64,000 bases of DNA from CAZSDP01 sp964605665 (GTDB lineage Bacteria > Planctomycetota > UBA8108 > UBA1146). The notes below the pieces were generated by a model that saw nothing but the letters and a program-made list of their open reading frames with translations, was not told the origin of the DNA and made no database searches. The DNA lies in assembly GCA_964605665.1 (NCBI GenBank), contig CAZSDP010000001.1, positions 248,001-312,000 on the forward strand, given 5' to 3'. Position numbers and translations under genes: made by a program. This document shows, in pieces, positions 8,307 through 16,554 of this stretch; the stretch's first letter is position 1, and each line of letters begins with the position of its first letter.

Positions 8307-8326
8307 TCTACATCCGGAACGCAAAT

Positions 8327-9388
8327 TCAAAGCACGTTCTGCCAATCCTCGCTCTTTGAGAAATTGGCGAATGCTCCGCCGGTGTGCCAAAAGAGAACAC
8401 GAGATCCAGCTGGGATATAGCCCTCAGCAACGGCTTTTCGGAGTCCGAGATAGGCCTTGCCGGTATAGCAAGGATCAACGAGAGCACCCTCTTTCATCGC
8501 TAAATCAGCATAGCGATTTAACTCCTCTGCCGTGGTCAGGCCGTAACCACGACCTTGCAAACCTTCGAGGAAGCGATCAGCCTCTCCCAGCACCTGATCT
8601 TCGGCCGGCAAGTGATGCCGCTCAGTTAAATCAGATCGAATCGCTGTGACCTTTTCTCGAAAGTAAGCCGCATCGTCACAAACCGGCACGCCTATAATTT
8701 GCCAATCTCGCTGGAGCGCATCACGTCCCGCGCTCAGCCCCGCCGATGTCCCTCCCGATCCCACGGCATGAACGATGAAATCGAAAGGAACTCCAAGCCG
8801 CTCTTCTTGTTGGTAGAGTTCCTCAGCTGCTGCGACAAATCCTAGGGCGCCGAGCGCATCGGATGCCCCTTCCGGAATCACAAATACTCGAGAACCACTT
8901 TGTTCAATCTTCTCCCGGGTTCTATCGAGCAATTCTCTCCCCTGCTGGTATTCCTCACGACTGACCCAATCAATCTTTGCGCCCGCGATTGAATTGAGGA
9001 GTGTGTTTCCCGATCGCACCGAAGGCGCTCTGCCATCTTCAGTACGAAGCAATAAATGCGGCTCCAAACCGACGCGGCGAGCGAGAAACGTTGTAGCTCT
9101 GCAGTGATTCGAGTCCACACCGCCGCAGGTCAAGACCGCGTCGCACTTCTTCGCAATGGCCTTCGAAAAGGAAAACTCTAGTTTTCGTACTTTGTTTCCG
9201 CTGAGTTCGAACCCGGTCAAATCATCACGCTTGACCCACAAATCGACTCCCAATTCTGAGCCGATCCGTTTCCAGTGTTCAATTGGGGTGGGTGTGCGTG
9301 CCACCTCTAGTCGCGAAGGAATCTCCAACAACCTGGACCCCGTAGTCCGTGAATTTGGAAGGTCTTCTGCCACGGGTGACTCCTTCAT
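8327..9388 (-). CDS. dcyD: D-cysteine desulfhydrase / ACC deaminase family PLP enzyme
   Basis: 353 residues. Fold-type II PLP enzyme: the cofactor lysine lies in LSGNKVRKLEF, followed by CGGVDSNHCRATTFLARRVG and a phosphate-binding loop AVGSGGTSAGLSAG. The C-terminal part includes YTGKAYLGL and FWHTGGAFANF, as in D-cysteine desulfhydrase and ACC deaminase. D-cysteine desulfhydrases convert D-cysteine to pyruvate, hydrogen sulfide and ammonia in the cytoplasm; the sequence alone does not exclude ACC or another D-amino acid as substrate. The start codon overlaps the stop of the cysteine desulfurase gene (ATGA), so the two are translationally coupled, which supports a cysteine or sulfur role. 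Confidence 0.87.
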   Translation of the reverse strand: MKESPVAEDLPNSRTTGSRLLEIPSRLEVARTPTPIEHWKRIGSELGVDLWVKRDDLTGFELSGNKVRKLEFSFSKAIAKKCDAVLTCGGVDSNHCRATTFLARRVGLEPHLLLRTEDGRAPSVRSGNTLLNSIAGAKIDWVSREEYQQGRELLDRTREKIEQSGSRVFVIPEGASDALGALGFVAAAEELYQQEERLGVPFDFIVHAVGSGGTSAGLSAGRDALQRDWQIIGVPVCDDAAYFREKVTAIRSDLTERHHLPAEDQVLGEADRFLEGLQGRGYGLTTAEELNRYADLAMKEGALVDPCYTGKAYLGLRKAVAEGYIPAGSRVLFWHTGGAFANFSKSEDWQNVL

Positions 9389-10533
9389 CCTCGCCGACCG
9401 CGGAGTTCTTCCGATATCACTCGCAGTCGATCCACGACAAAAGACAATTCAGCGTCGGAGCTCTGAGGTCCTAATGAAAATCGAAGAGCACCTTGAATCT
9501 CTGCTTCTGGAACACCCATCGCGGCTAGGACGTGCGACGGTTCACGTGCACCAGATGAACATGCCGACCCACTCGAGGCAGCGATTCCTTCTAGATCGAG
9601 ACGGACGAGAACCGTCTCTGCGACCAAGTCCTGAAGAGTGACGGAAATACAATTCGGAAAGTGATGGCTGATCGGTGAGATCACCCGCAAACCTGGGATC
9701 GAGCTCAATTGGCTTCGAAACTCCTCCGCTTTCCGAGTGAGATCACCCAATTCCCACAAAGGCGATCTCTGACAGATCTCCGCCAAGGCCCCCATACCAA
9801 CAATCGCGAGCAAATTCTCTGTCCCAGGCCGGACCTTTCTTTCCTGCGGACCTCCACGAAGAATCGGATCTAGAACAACCCCCCGTCGAACCCAAAGAGC
9901 GCCGACTCCGGTGGGACCGAAACTCTTGTGCGCAGTGATTGTTGCGGCATCGACTCCCAGCTCTGAGACCTTTACTGGGAGACGGAAAAACCCCTGTGCG
10001 CCATCCGTATGTACCAGAGCACCCTGCTGATGGAACCAATCAACCCAGTCACGGAGTAGCTGGACTGTACCCGTCTCATTATTGACCCATTGAAGTGAGA
10101 CTAAGGCACCTTCAAAATCCCAACCCATGCTCCGGATCTTCATATCGAGCAATCCGGACTCTGTCACAGGAAGCTCGCCTCCTGGAGCACCTTCCGCCCA
10201 GCGTTTCTTCGCTGCTTCTCTAACGGACGGATGCTCGGTCGCTGAGATCCAAAGCGGTTGTTCCGATTCGGCTATTCCCAGAAGCAGCGCGTTATTGCTC
10301 TCTGTACCTCCAGACGTGAAAAACAACTCTGAAGGCTCGACCCCAAGTAGCAGAGATAACTGTTCACGGGCTTTCTCAAGCAAAGCGCGCGCTACGCGTC
10401 CGGGACCATGGAGCGAGGATGGATTTCCAACGAGGGACTCGCTGAGATGCTGCCGTAAGACTCCTGATACTTCTGGGTGAAGCGGAGTCGTGGCATTGTG
10501 ATCAAGATAGATCGAACCAAACTGCTGTATCAT
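9385..10533 (-). CDS. Cysteine desulfurase (NifS/IscS-type class V aminotransferase)
   Basis: 382 residues, normal for the family. Visible: YLDHNATTPLHPEV at the N-terminus, SGGTESNNALLLG, HTDGAQGFFRLPV, the PLP lysine in TITAHKSFGPTGVGAL, RPGTENLLAIVG, and the catalytic cysteine loop ASSGSACSSG near residue 335. The enzyme takes sulfur from L-cysteine as an enzyme-bound persulfide for Fe-S clusters or tRNA thiolation, leaving alanine. It is coupled by a 4-base overlap to the D-cysteine desulfhydrase gene. No iscU, sufE or tRNA thiolase lies nearby, so whether it serves Fe-S assembly or another acceptor is open. The start ATG lies at 10533. Confidence 0.92.
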   Translation of the reverse strand: MIQQFGSIYLDHNATTPLHPEVSGVLRQHLSESLVGNPSSLHGPGRVARALLEKAREQLSLLLGVEPSELFFTSGGTESNNALLLGIAESEQPLWISATEHPSVREAAKKRWAEGAPGGELPVTESGLLDMKIRSMGWDFEGALVSLQWVNNETGTVQLLRDWVDWFHQQGALVHTDGAQGFFRLPVKVSELGVDAATITAHKSFGPTGVGALWVRRGVVLDPILRGGPQERKVRPGTENLLAIVGMGALAEICQRSPLWELGDLTRKAEEFRSQLSSIPGLRVISPISHHFPNCISVTLQDLVAETVLVRLDLEGIAASSGSACSSGAREPSHVLAAMGVPEAEIQGALRFSLGPQSSDAELSFVVDRLRVISEELRGRRG

Positions 10534-10557
10534 CTACTTTTCGGATCGTTCGCCAGG

Positions 10558-11070
10558 TCAAAACGGAGCTCGTGAAACCTCTCCCGAGAAAGACTCGAGC
10601 AATCGAACGTCCTTCGCAGGATCGATCCGCCACTCACCACCTTCCCCCGTTGCCTCAAACTTCAGATAGAGAGGGATTTCATCGAAATCTGGGAGTTCAT
10701 CATCACCAAAGAAGTAAATCACTGTCACAGCTTGCGCTTGCTGCGGAGGTACTCCAGGAATCGGCTCATAACCTGACAACTGTTGGCTATTTGAAATCAT
10801 CTTCCTCAAAGGTTCCCCTTCGAGTCTCCCGAAACGCAAGGCTAATGAGAATTCAGTCGCTGAGTGCTCAGAACGAAAACTATCGACCATGCAGTCGTAG
10901 GCAAACCGATCCTGCTTCGTTTCGACAGCATAGCGGAACATCCGCACCGTCTGATCGGGCGACAATCGATCGAAGTAGCGATCAGGTTTAGGGACAGATG
11001 CGCAACAGCCGACCAATGCGATGGTCATGAAGCTGAAAAAGAGCACTCCCTTTGATCGATCAACCGTCAC
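10558..11070 (-). CDS. Putative lipoprotein of unknown function
   Basis: 170 residues from a GTG at 11070; an ATG at 11130 would add 20 residues but overlap the upstream gene by 71 bases. After a short basic stretch (DRSKG) comes a hydrophobic run ending in a lipobox, TIALVGCC, so the protein is probably lipid-anchored. The mature part starts KPDRYFDRLSPDQTVRMFRY and seems to be an alpha/beta domain with a C-terminal segment (YLKFEATGEGGEWRIDP) like small NTF2-type or DUF folds that follow lipoboxes. I do not recognise the family. It overlaps the end of the gene upstream by 11 bases, so the two are probably co-transcribed. Confidence 0.65.
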   Translation of the reverse strand: MTVDRSKGVLFFSFMTIALVGCCASVPKPDRYFDRLSPDQTVRMFRYAVETKQDRFAYDCMVDSFRSEHSATEFSLALRFGRLEGEPLRKMISNSQQLSGYEPIPGVPPQQAQAVTVIYFFGDDELPDFDEIPLYLKFEATGEGGEWRIDPAKDVRLLESFSGEVSRAPF

Positions 11071-11557
11071 GACGCGTCGCAGAGTAGACTTCACTGACGT
11101 CAAACCCACCGCCTCGGCCTGCCCGCACATATCGAGCTTTTCCTGTAACCGGGTTCATGATCCAAAGGAAGTTGGTGAGATTCCGCTCACTCAACTGAAA
11201 TTGCACCTGATCAACCGGAAACACCTCTGTGTCAATTTCATAGATGCGTGAACGGATCACGGACTCTTCCGCCCCGTCCGGCAGCATTAAGAACTGTAGC
11301 TTTCCGGTCGGCTGATGGACGATCCAGAGATTTCTACGAAACGTAAAAAACAGATACTCACCATCGGTATTCCCCCCAATGTCGCCAGACTCCGCAGCGA
11401 ACAGGCTTTCAGTGATCAGAGGGCTCTGATTCTCAGGGGAACTGAACACCACGGCACCAAGCACCACGCCGACAAAGAGGAGCACAAGTCCTTGGGTAGA
11501 TTTCGGGCGACGACTCGAGGCCACCCCTGTTGGGCGATTCGACTCAATCCTGTTCAT
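11060..11557 (-). CDS. Single-pass membrane protein of unknown function
   Basis: 165 residues from the ATG at 11557 (AGAGG six bases upstream); the open frame extends to 11719, but that part overlaps the nuclease gene. One transmembrane helix is visible near residues 24-42 (GLVLLFVGVVLGAVVFSS). The outer domain holds GNTDGEYLFFTFRRNLWIVH, repeated tryptophans and an RIYEIDTEVFPV segment, and looks beta-rich. I recognise no family. It overlaps the upstream nuclease stop by 14 bases and the downstream lipoprotein start, forming a tight three-gene unit. Confidence 0.65.
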   Translation of the reverse strand: MNRIESNRPTGVASSRRPKSTQGLVLLFVGVVLGAVVFSSPENQSPLITESLFAAESGDIGGNTDGEYLFFTFRRNLWIVHQPTGKLQFLMLPDGAEESVIRSRIYEIDTEVFPVDQVQFQLSERNLTNFLWIMNPVTGKARYVRAGRGGGFDVSEVYSATRRDG

Positions 11558-12125
11558 CATCAACCTCTGCATCTCCTTCATTTTCCGTCTCTGGTCCCCA
11601 AGAGGAAAGTAGATCAGTTTCGAACGTCTCAGCGGAAACATCGGCGCCGATAACTGAGGCCCAATCAGCCCCTGTAAGATCGGCAATTGCCAGACTCGAA
11701 ACGTCTTGTACCTCTTCAAAGACTTCGCGGGTTACCTGGATTTCAGCACGGTTCTTCAAGGCGAGTACCAAGCAATCACTTGGACGGGCATCGATGCGCA
11801 CTTCATTGCGACGACCGACCCACTGCCCACCTTTCTCCGAACCCGTTTGTTCTAAAATGAGTGTTGCACAGAAAGCGTTATCAAGAATGCTCGTCACGAC
11901 AATTTGGCGAACTTTTATGTCGAATCCCAGCAAAACAGCTTGGAGCAGATCGTGCGTGAGGGGTCTTTCTGCAGGTTCGCCCTTAATCTCACGACGGATC
12001 GCCATCGCTTCGTGCAATCCGATGAAGACCACGAATGACTTCTTGTCATTCCCGAGCAACACCGCAGAGCCAGCAGATGCTGGCCCGATCACTTTCTGAA
12101 TCTCAACTGGGATCAGATCCTCCAC
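11544..12125 (-). CDS. Bifunctional nuclease family (DUF151) protein
   Basis: 193 residues. The DUF151 core is visible: EIQKVIGP at the N-terminus, VVFIGLHEAMAIRREI, RPLTHDLLQAVLLGFDIKVR and the signature IDARPSDCLVLALKNRAEIQ. A C-terminal acidic tail of about 45 residues follows. Some members of this family have DNase and RNase activity, but for most the biological role is unknown. First gene of a unit with two small envelope proteins; a 164-base gap separates it from the inositol monophosphatase gene upstream. Confidence 0.87.
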   Translation of the reverse strand: MEDLIPVEIQKVIGPASAGSAVLLGNDKKSFVVFIGLHEAMAIRREIKGEPAERPLTHDLLQAVLLGFDIKVRQIVVTSILDNAFCATLILEQTGSEKGGQWVGRRNEVRIDARPSDCLVLALKNRAEIQVTREVFEEVQDVSSLAIADLTGADWASVIGADVSAETFETDLLSSWGPETENEGDAEVDDEQD

Positions 12126-12289
12126 TTGAGAACCCCTCCCGCGTTCGAGGCGTAACGAACGCGTCTATGCGGCACAAACACCGTAACCATGAGATTTTAG
12201 CCTGGAATAGACCCGGATGTGGAGCCCTCATCCCGAAGGAATACAGAAACTGCAGCGATTTTGGAGACAAATGTGGTTTTAAAGAGTCG

Positions 12290-13066
12290 TCATCCCGCGG
12301 TCGAACGGTGATCGATCATGGCATCCAGCCAACTTCGATACTTCGGATGTCCTGCAACGAGATCGAGGCGAACCGATTTCGGGTTTTGCCCCACCAGAGG
12401 AGCCCAAGAGTCGACTCCGACCCCATGAGGGGAAACGAGATGAGCCCCCGATTCGATCAGCACCAACCAGCCTGCTGCAATGTCAAAGGTCCGAGAATCT
12501 CCCCAGGCTCCCCCACCGAACTGGCCATTCGCGACACTGACGAGCTCTAGAGCAGTCGCGCCGAGAAGACGATCGATACAGAATCCAGGGAGAACTGAAC
12601 GCCAGTCTTGTTTCGTCCTTCGCCACCGCCGACTTACGCTGATCACAGCATTGGGTGGAAACTCTGGCAGCACGAGGGGAACACCGTCCAGAGAAGCCCC
12701 TTGGCCCGAAATTGCCTCAAAAACTCGATTGTGAACAGGATCGATCACCCAGCCAAGAATGGGCCAACCACTCTCGATATACGAAAAACTAGCTCCGAAC
12801 CACGGAAGATCACAGGTGAGGTTGGTGGTTCCATCGAGAGGATCGATCAACCAACCCGAACCAGCCCACTTCATCGTATCGGGCAGTTCTTCACCAACGA
12901 CATTGTCGGTGGGAAACTGAGAGCTGAGGGCAAGTCGAAACCGCCCTTCCAAATCTGCATCGAACGAGGAGTCAAGTGGTGTGGGTAGGTTTTGTAAGTC
13001 GGCCAAGAAACGTACTGACTGAGCTCGACCAAACTGAAGACGGTCGGCGTGGTCGTGACCGCTCAT
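12290..13066 (-). CDS. Inositol monophosphatase family protein
   Basis: 258 residues. Metal-binding motifs of the Mg-dependent phosphatase superfamily are in order: VVGEELPD (about residue 60), WLIDPLDGTTN (about 75) and GDSRTFDIAAG near residue 190 in place of the usual W-D-x-A-A-G. Members hydrolyse inositol-1-phosphate, histidinol phosphate or PAP; the substrate cannot be read from sequence. The ATG overlaps the pgk stop (ATGA), so it is translationally coupled to phosphoglycerate kinase, an unusual pairing. Length is normal. Confidence 0.9.
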   Translation of the reverse strand: MSGHDHADRLQFGRAQSVRFLADLQNLPTPLDSSFDADLEGRFRLALSSQFPTDNVVGEELPDTMKWAGSGWLIDPLDGTTNLTCDLPWFGASFSYIESGWPILGWVIDPVHNRVFEAISGQGASLDGVPLVLPEFPPNAVISVSRRWRRTKQDWRSVLPGFCIDRLLGATALELVSVANGQFGGGAWGDSRTFDIAAGWLVLIESGAHLVSPHGVGVDSWAPLVGQNPKSVRLDLVAGHPKYRSWLDAMIDHRSTAG

Positions 13067-14322
13067 GAATCGGAGCGCTTCGCTAGATATTCAGGGAGGG
13101 GATCCTTCGCGGACTGTTCTAGTAACTCTAGTCCTGGAAGCTGAACACCTTCCAAGAACTCGAGCGCAGCACCGCCACCGGTACAAACGTGAGTCACCCG
13201 ACTCGCGACACCAATTTTTCGAGCAGCAGCAGCTGTATCGCCACCTCCGACGACCGTCGTCCCCGAGTGCTCGCCTAAGAATTTTGCGATCAAACGAGTC
13301 CCACCACAGAAGGTCTCATTTTCAAACACGCCCATCGGGCCATTCCAAAAGATCGTCTCAGCAGAGGAGAGGACTTGAGTAAAGCGGCCTTGCGTCTCAG
13401 GACCGATGTCCAAGAATAGCCGTTGGGAGCCGGGATCATCTCCAACTCGCCATCTTTCTCCCTCGTGGTCTTCTATTGAGCCACCTGTGATCATGTCTGT
13501 TGGAAAGACCCACTGTACCTCAGTCCCCGTCGCTAAGAGCTCTCGTGCCACGTCGATCGCGCCCTCTTCGACTCGTGAACCTCCAACGGGTATGCCCTGA
13601 GCTGCGAGGAACGTGTTTGCCATCCCTCCGCCGACGATAAATCCGTCGACTCGATCTCTCAGCTGTTCGATGACCCCGATCTTGTCTGACACCTTTGCCC
13701 CACCCAAAATCACCCAGAATGGTCGACGTGGCCGGTCTCTGATTTTCTTGAGTACCTCCACTTCTTGCTCGATGAGATATCCAGCAAAAGCGGGCAGCCG
13801 CGCGGCAACTCCGACAACTGATGCATGTGCTCGATGGCAGGTCCCGAAGGCATCATTCACGAAGACGTCGATCGTATCGCCAAGTGAACGCGCAAACTCC
13901 GGATCATTCTTCTTCTCGCGGGGATCAAAGCGCAGATTTTCCAACAAGCAAATTTCGCCAGGCCCGACATTCTTTGCCATCTCTCGCGACCGGCTGTCCG
14001 CTGGCATGCCACCGACAAACTGCACCGGCTGCTGTAGATGATCTGCAAGACTCTCTGCAACGGGTGAAAGGCTGAACTGATTCTCAGGCCCTTTAGGTCG
14101 ACCCAAGTGTGAGCAAAGCACCACAGCACATCCTTGCTGTAGAAGCGCCCGAAGAGTAGGAAGAGATGCGAGAATTCGCGTCTGGTCTGCAACGAACCAA
14201 TTCGATTCATCCACACCTGAAGATTGTTGAGGATCTGCCGACAGCGGAACATTGAGATCCGCCCGGACCAAGACTCGAACTCCAGGGGATAAACGGTCGA
14301 AAAGTAGATGAAGCGATCGCAT
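13063..14322 (-). CDS. pgk: Phosphoglycerate kinase
   Basis: 419 residues from the ATG at 14322 (GGAAGG seven bases upstream); a TTG at 14349 is possible. All family motifs are present: VLVRADLNVPL, CSHLGRPKGP, LLENLRFDPREKKND, NDAFGTCHRAHAS, ILGGAKVSDKIGVI, the hinge FWNGPMGVFE and VVGGGDTAAAARK. It transfers phosphate from 1,3-bisphosphoglycerate to ADP in cytoplasmic glycolysis. A short insertion (SADPQQSSGVDESN) after the first strand is unlike compact homologues. Gap, tpi and other glycolytic genes are absent from the window; the downstream coupled gene is the inositol monophosphatase family enzyme. Confidence 0.98.
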   Translation of the reverse strand: MRSLHLLFDRLSPGVRVLVRADLNVPLSADPQQSSGVDESNWFVADQTRILASLPTLRALLQQGCAVVLCSHLGRPKGPENQFSLSPVAESLADHLQQPVQFVGGMPADSRSREMAKNVGPGEICLLENLRFDPREKKNDPEFARSLGDTIDVFVNDAFGTCHRAHASVVGVAARLPAFAGYLIEQEVEVLKKIRDRPRRPFWVILGGAKVSDKIGVIEQLRDRVDGFIVGGGMANTFLAAQGIPVGGSRVEEGAIDVARELLATGTEVQWVFPTDMITGGSIEDHEGERWRVGDDPGSQRLFLDIGPETQGRFTQVLSSAETIFWNGPMGVFENETFCGGTRLIAKFLGEHSGTTVVGGGDTAAAARKIGVASRVTHVCTGGGAALEFLEGVQLPGLELLEQSAKDPLPEYLAKRSDS

Positions 14323-14367
14323 CGAAAGACCTTCCCAACGCTGGTTCAAGATCCTCGATCCCGAAAC

Positions 14368-14679
14368 TCAGCGTAATAGACGGAAGGTACTGCGTAACTC
14401 TTCAAACGAAAAGGGCCCCCAGAAGGTCTGATGTAAATCTCTACCGATCACCCGGAAGCCGCTTTCGGGTCCCTGCATAAGTAATTCAGCACTCTTGGCA
14501 ACATCGCTGAAGTCGTTAGAGCCCTCTAACAGGTCAACCGTTCTCTTGACGTGACCAAAGGTCCCTTGAGACCCGGTCATATTCCAGAGTTCCCAGGAAG
14601 ATCGAGTTCCCACGGAGGAAGCGCAGCCCGCATTGAAAAGGCAAACAACTGCGATCAGGGCCAACAATTTGAGTTTCAT
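14368..14679 (-). CDS. Small putative lipoprotein
   Basis: 103 residues from the ATG at 14679, chosen because it gives a classic lipoprotein signal (MKLKLLALIAVVCLFNAGC). An ATG at 14715 with GGAG upstream is an alternative and would overlap the previous gene by 10 bases. The mature part (SSWELWNMTGSQGTFGHVKR ... TFWGPFSFEELRSTFRLL) resembles nothing I recognise. Likely attached to the periplasmic side of a membrane. It follows the small membrane protein gene closely and precedes pgk by about 45 bases. Confidence 0.65.
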   Translation of the reverse strand: MKLKLLALIAVVCLFNAGCASSVGTRSSWELWNMTGSQGTFGHVKRTVDLLEGSNDFSDVAKSAELLMQGPESGFRVIGRDLHQTFWGPFSFEELRSTFRLLR

Positions 14680-14705
14680 CCGGTGAACCTGTCCGATCAC
14701 TCGAT

Positions 14706-15029
14706 TTACTGACATCCTGCATCTCCGGAGTCTTGAGCCACGGTCAGCGGCATGGTCAGCGGCATGGTCACCGCGTGGGGAAGCGCTTTCGCCTCGATTC
14801 TGGCCGCCATCTTCCGGCGCCAGCTTTCTCGAGTGAAACAAAAAGCACCGAGTTTCATCGTCTGAACCAGAATCTCGAAAAGAACCAAAACCAACGTCAG
14901 CAGCACCACCGACCATGCGGCCAATGAAGGGTCGATTGGGCGCTCATTGAACAACAAACGGTCACTCGTTCTGTTTTCTATCACGAGCAACTCCGCGAAA
15001 CCGTCGAGCCTACGCGAATCTGTCGCCAT
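14706..15029 (-). CDS. Small membrane protein of unknown function
   Basis: 107 residues; the ATG at 15029 has no strong ribosome binding site. One transmembrane helix is visible near residues 36-56 (LAAWSVVLLTLVLVLFEILV), followed by a basic segment (RESWRRKMAARIEAK). The C-terminus repeats TMPL because of a 12-base tandem repeat in the DNA. I recognise no family; the orientation of the basic flank suggests a cytoplasmic C-terminus. Probably co-transcribed with the small lipoprotein downstream. Confidence 0.55.
   Translation of the reverse strand: MATDSRRLDGFAELLVIENRTSDRLLFNERPIDPSLAAWSVVLLTLVLVLFEILVQTMKLGAFCFTRESWRRKMAARIEAKALPHAVTMPLTMPLTVAQDSGDAGCQ
14742..14765. repeat. 12-bp tandem repeat (two copies)
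   Basis: The unit GGTCAGCGGCAT is present twice in a row, followed by a partial third copy, inside the 3' end of the small membrane protein gene. It keeps the reading frame and adds TMPL repeats. Confidence 0.85.
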
Positions 15030-15158
15030 CGACTACCACTCATCAGTATAGCTCCTCAAACGGAATCTGCCGATTTCCAAAAAACCCTCTCGGAAACTCA
15101 GCGGTCAAAGCAGCTCAAAACACCGATAAAGCTCCCTCCCGCATGGCCAGGCAATTCC

Positions 15159-16175
15159 CTAAAGCCGCTTCTTGAACCAGGAATAGTCTTCCAGTTTCTT
15201 CTCCAACTCTTCAATTGTCGCGTGATACGACCAATTGATTGATTTCGACTTGTCGTGATCAACGTTTGCAGACAGGTTCTTCTTGAACTTCATCCGCCCG
15301 ACACTTCGTGTCGAACCATCGGCACGACGCTCGAGAATCTGCATTTGAACTTCACCCGTAAACACGTGGTACAAAGGCTTATTGTAGAACCGCACTGTCT
15401 TAGCAAAGTAGCACCGTACCTTTACCCTAATCTCAAAGGCACACTTCTCGGGATCTCCACTTTTCGTCACACGCATCGGCTCTGAAAAAGAGCGGCAGAG
15501 CTTCGAAACCACATGAGAGGCCCCAGACACCTTCGGGCGTTCACGTCCAATCCGCTCGTCGAGGACAAGGTGAATCATTTCCGCGCTCGCGGGCAGAGGT
15601 GGTAACCCTCTCTCCTCTGCAGGTGAAGGTTTCGGAATCGAAAACCGGTCGGGCATCTCTATCAGATCTTCAGTGGGAGTCTCTTCCAACTCCGCCCGCT
15701 TTGCTTCGATTTCCGGAGAGCCTTCAAGAAACCAATCACCAGCAAGCCAAAGATATCCGAGTTTGGTTCGAGCTTCCTCATTGTCCGGTGACAGCTGCAT
15801 CACCTTCTTAAAATGAAGAATCGCTTCCGCCTTCAATTCATTTTGATCACAAAACCTGGCGAGTTCGAGATGACCTGAGGAATCGTTGTCCGCAAGCTCT
15901 TTGACCCGGTCGAGATATTCCTCATATGGGGTTCTGGTTTCGACCCGTTTGACAATATCACTACGTTCAACCGTCACGACTCCGGTCGTCGTCTTAATAC
16001 TGACGAGATCACCAATTTCACGGACGATCTCACCAACCAAGCGACGCCCATCCTTGAGCCGAAACTCGTCAGCAAAGCCGGACGTGCTCGACCCTAGAAT
16101 TCCGATCAAGAGTAGCGGTAAAGCCCACCTGAAGCGGCCGAAGCCAGAAGTCGGCCGCGTCAATAGTTGTGTCAT
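15159..16175 (-). CDS. Secreted TPR-containing protein
   Basis: 338 residues from the ATG at 16175; the open frame continues far upstream to 16520, but that part is Arg/Ser-rich and lacks a protein-like character. A signal peptide covers about residues 16-36 (RWALPLLLIGILGSSTSGFA). It is followed by an SH3-like strand region common in Planctomycetota (RLKDGRRLVGEIVREIGDLV), then TPR-like helices (ELKAEAILHFKKVMQLSPDN). The C-terminal 140 residues (HLVLDERIGRERPKV ... KLEDYSWFKKRL) are unrecognised. Exported, probably periplasmic. Divergent from the FG-GAP gene. Confidence 0.78.
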   Translation of the reverse strand: MTQLLTRPTSGFGRFRWALPLLLIGILGSSTSGFADEFRLKDGRRLVGEIVREIGDLVSIKTTTGVVTVERSDIVKRVETRTPYEEYLDRVKELADNDSSGHLELARFCDQNELKAEAILHFKKVMQLSPDNEEARTKLGYLWLAGDWFLEGSPEIEAKRAELEETPTEDLIEMPDRFSIPKPSPAEERGLPPLPASAEMIHLVLDERIGRERPKVSGASHVVSKLCRSFSEPMRVTKSGDPEKCAFEIRVKVRCYFAKTVRFYNKPLYHVFTGEVQMQILERRADGSTRSVGRMKFKKNLSANVDHDKSKSINWSYHATIEELEKKLEDYSWFKKRL

Positions 16176-16554
16176 GTCTTGGTTCTTTCTCTCCCGGGCT
16201 GCGCGCAAATGGGTCCCACCCAAAGCAACCACGATCTCTACAGAGGAACGACTCGACTTCGCCGACCGGTTCCTCAAAGATTGCCTCAGCGTGCGGTACC
16301 CCGCCTCGCCAAGTTCCCCGCAATCGGTGTGCCGCCGAAGCGGCGCATTTGTAAATCCCCGATGTCTTCCCCCTGAAACAGGACGCCGAAGCTCTCTCGA
16401 AGTAAGATATCGGCGTCGAAGGGGCTGAAAAAGCCCCAGATCTCGTTTTTGCATGTACTTCACAGAAAGGCCGATGGAGACTTCTAGAGTCTCCGCTTGG
16501 TGAATCTCGCCACCTGGCATCTCTGGAACCCCGGAAAATGTGAAGGGTCACTCG
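16176..16554. other. Divergent intergenic region
   Basis: About 380 bases between the minus-strand TPR gene and the plus-strand FG-GAP gene. It should hold both promoters, but I could not point to a convincing -35/-10 pair. Long open frames through it on both strands are GC-bias artefacts. No RNA gene seen. Confidence 0.45.

Noticed and set aside
15159..16520. Upstream extension of the secreted TPR protein to position 16520
   Set aside because: The extra residues are Arg/Ser-rich without protein character, and the signal peptide fits the ATG at 16175.
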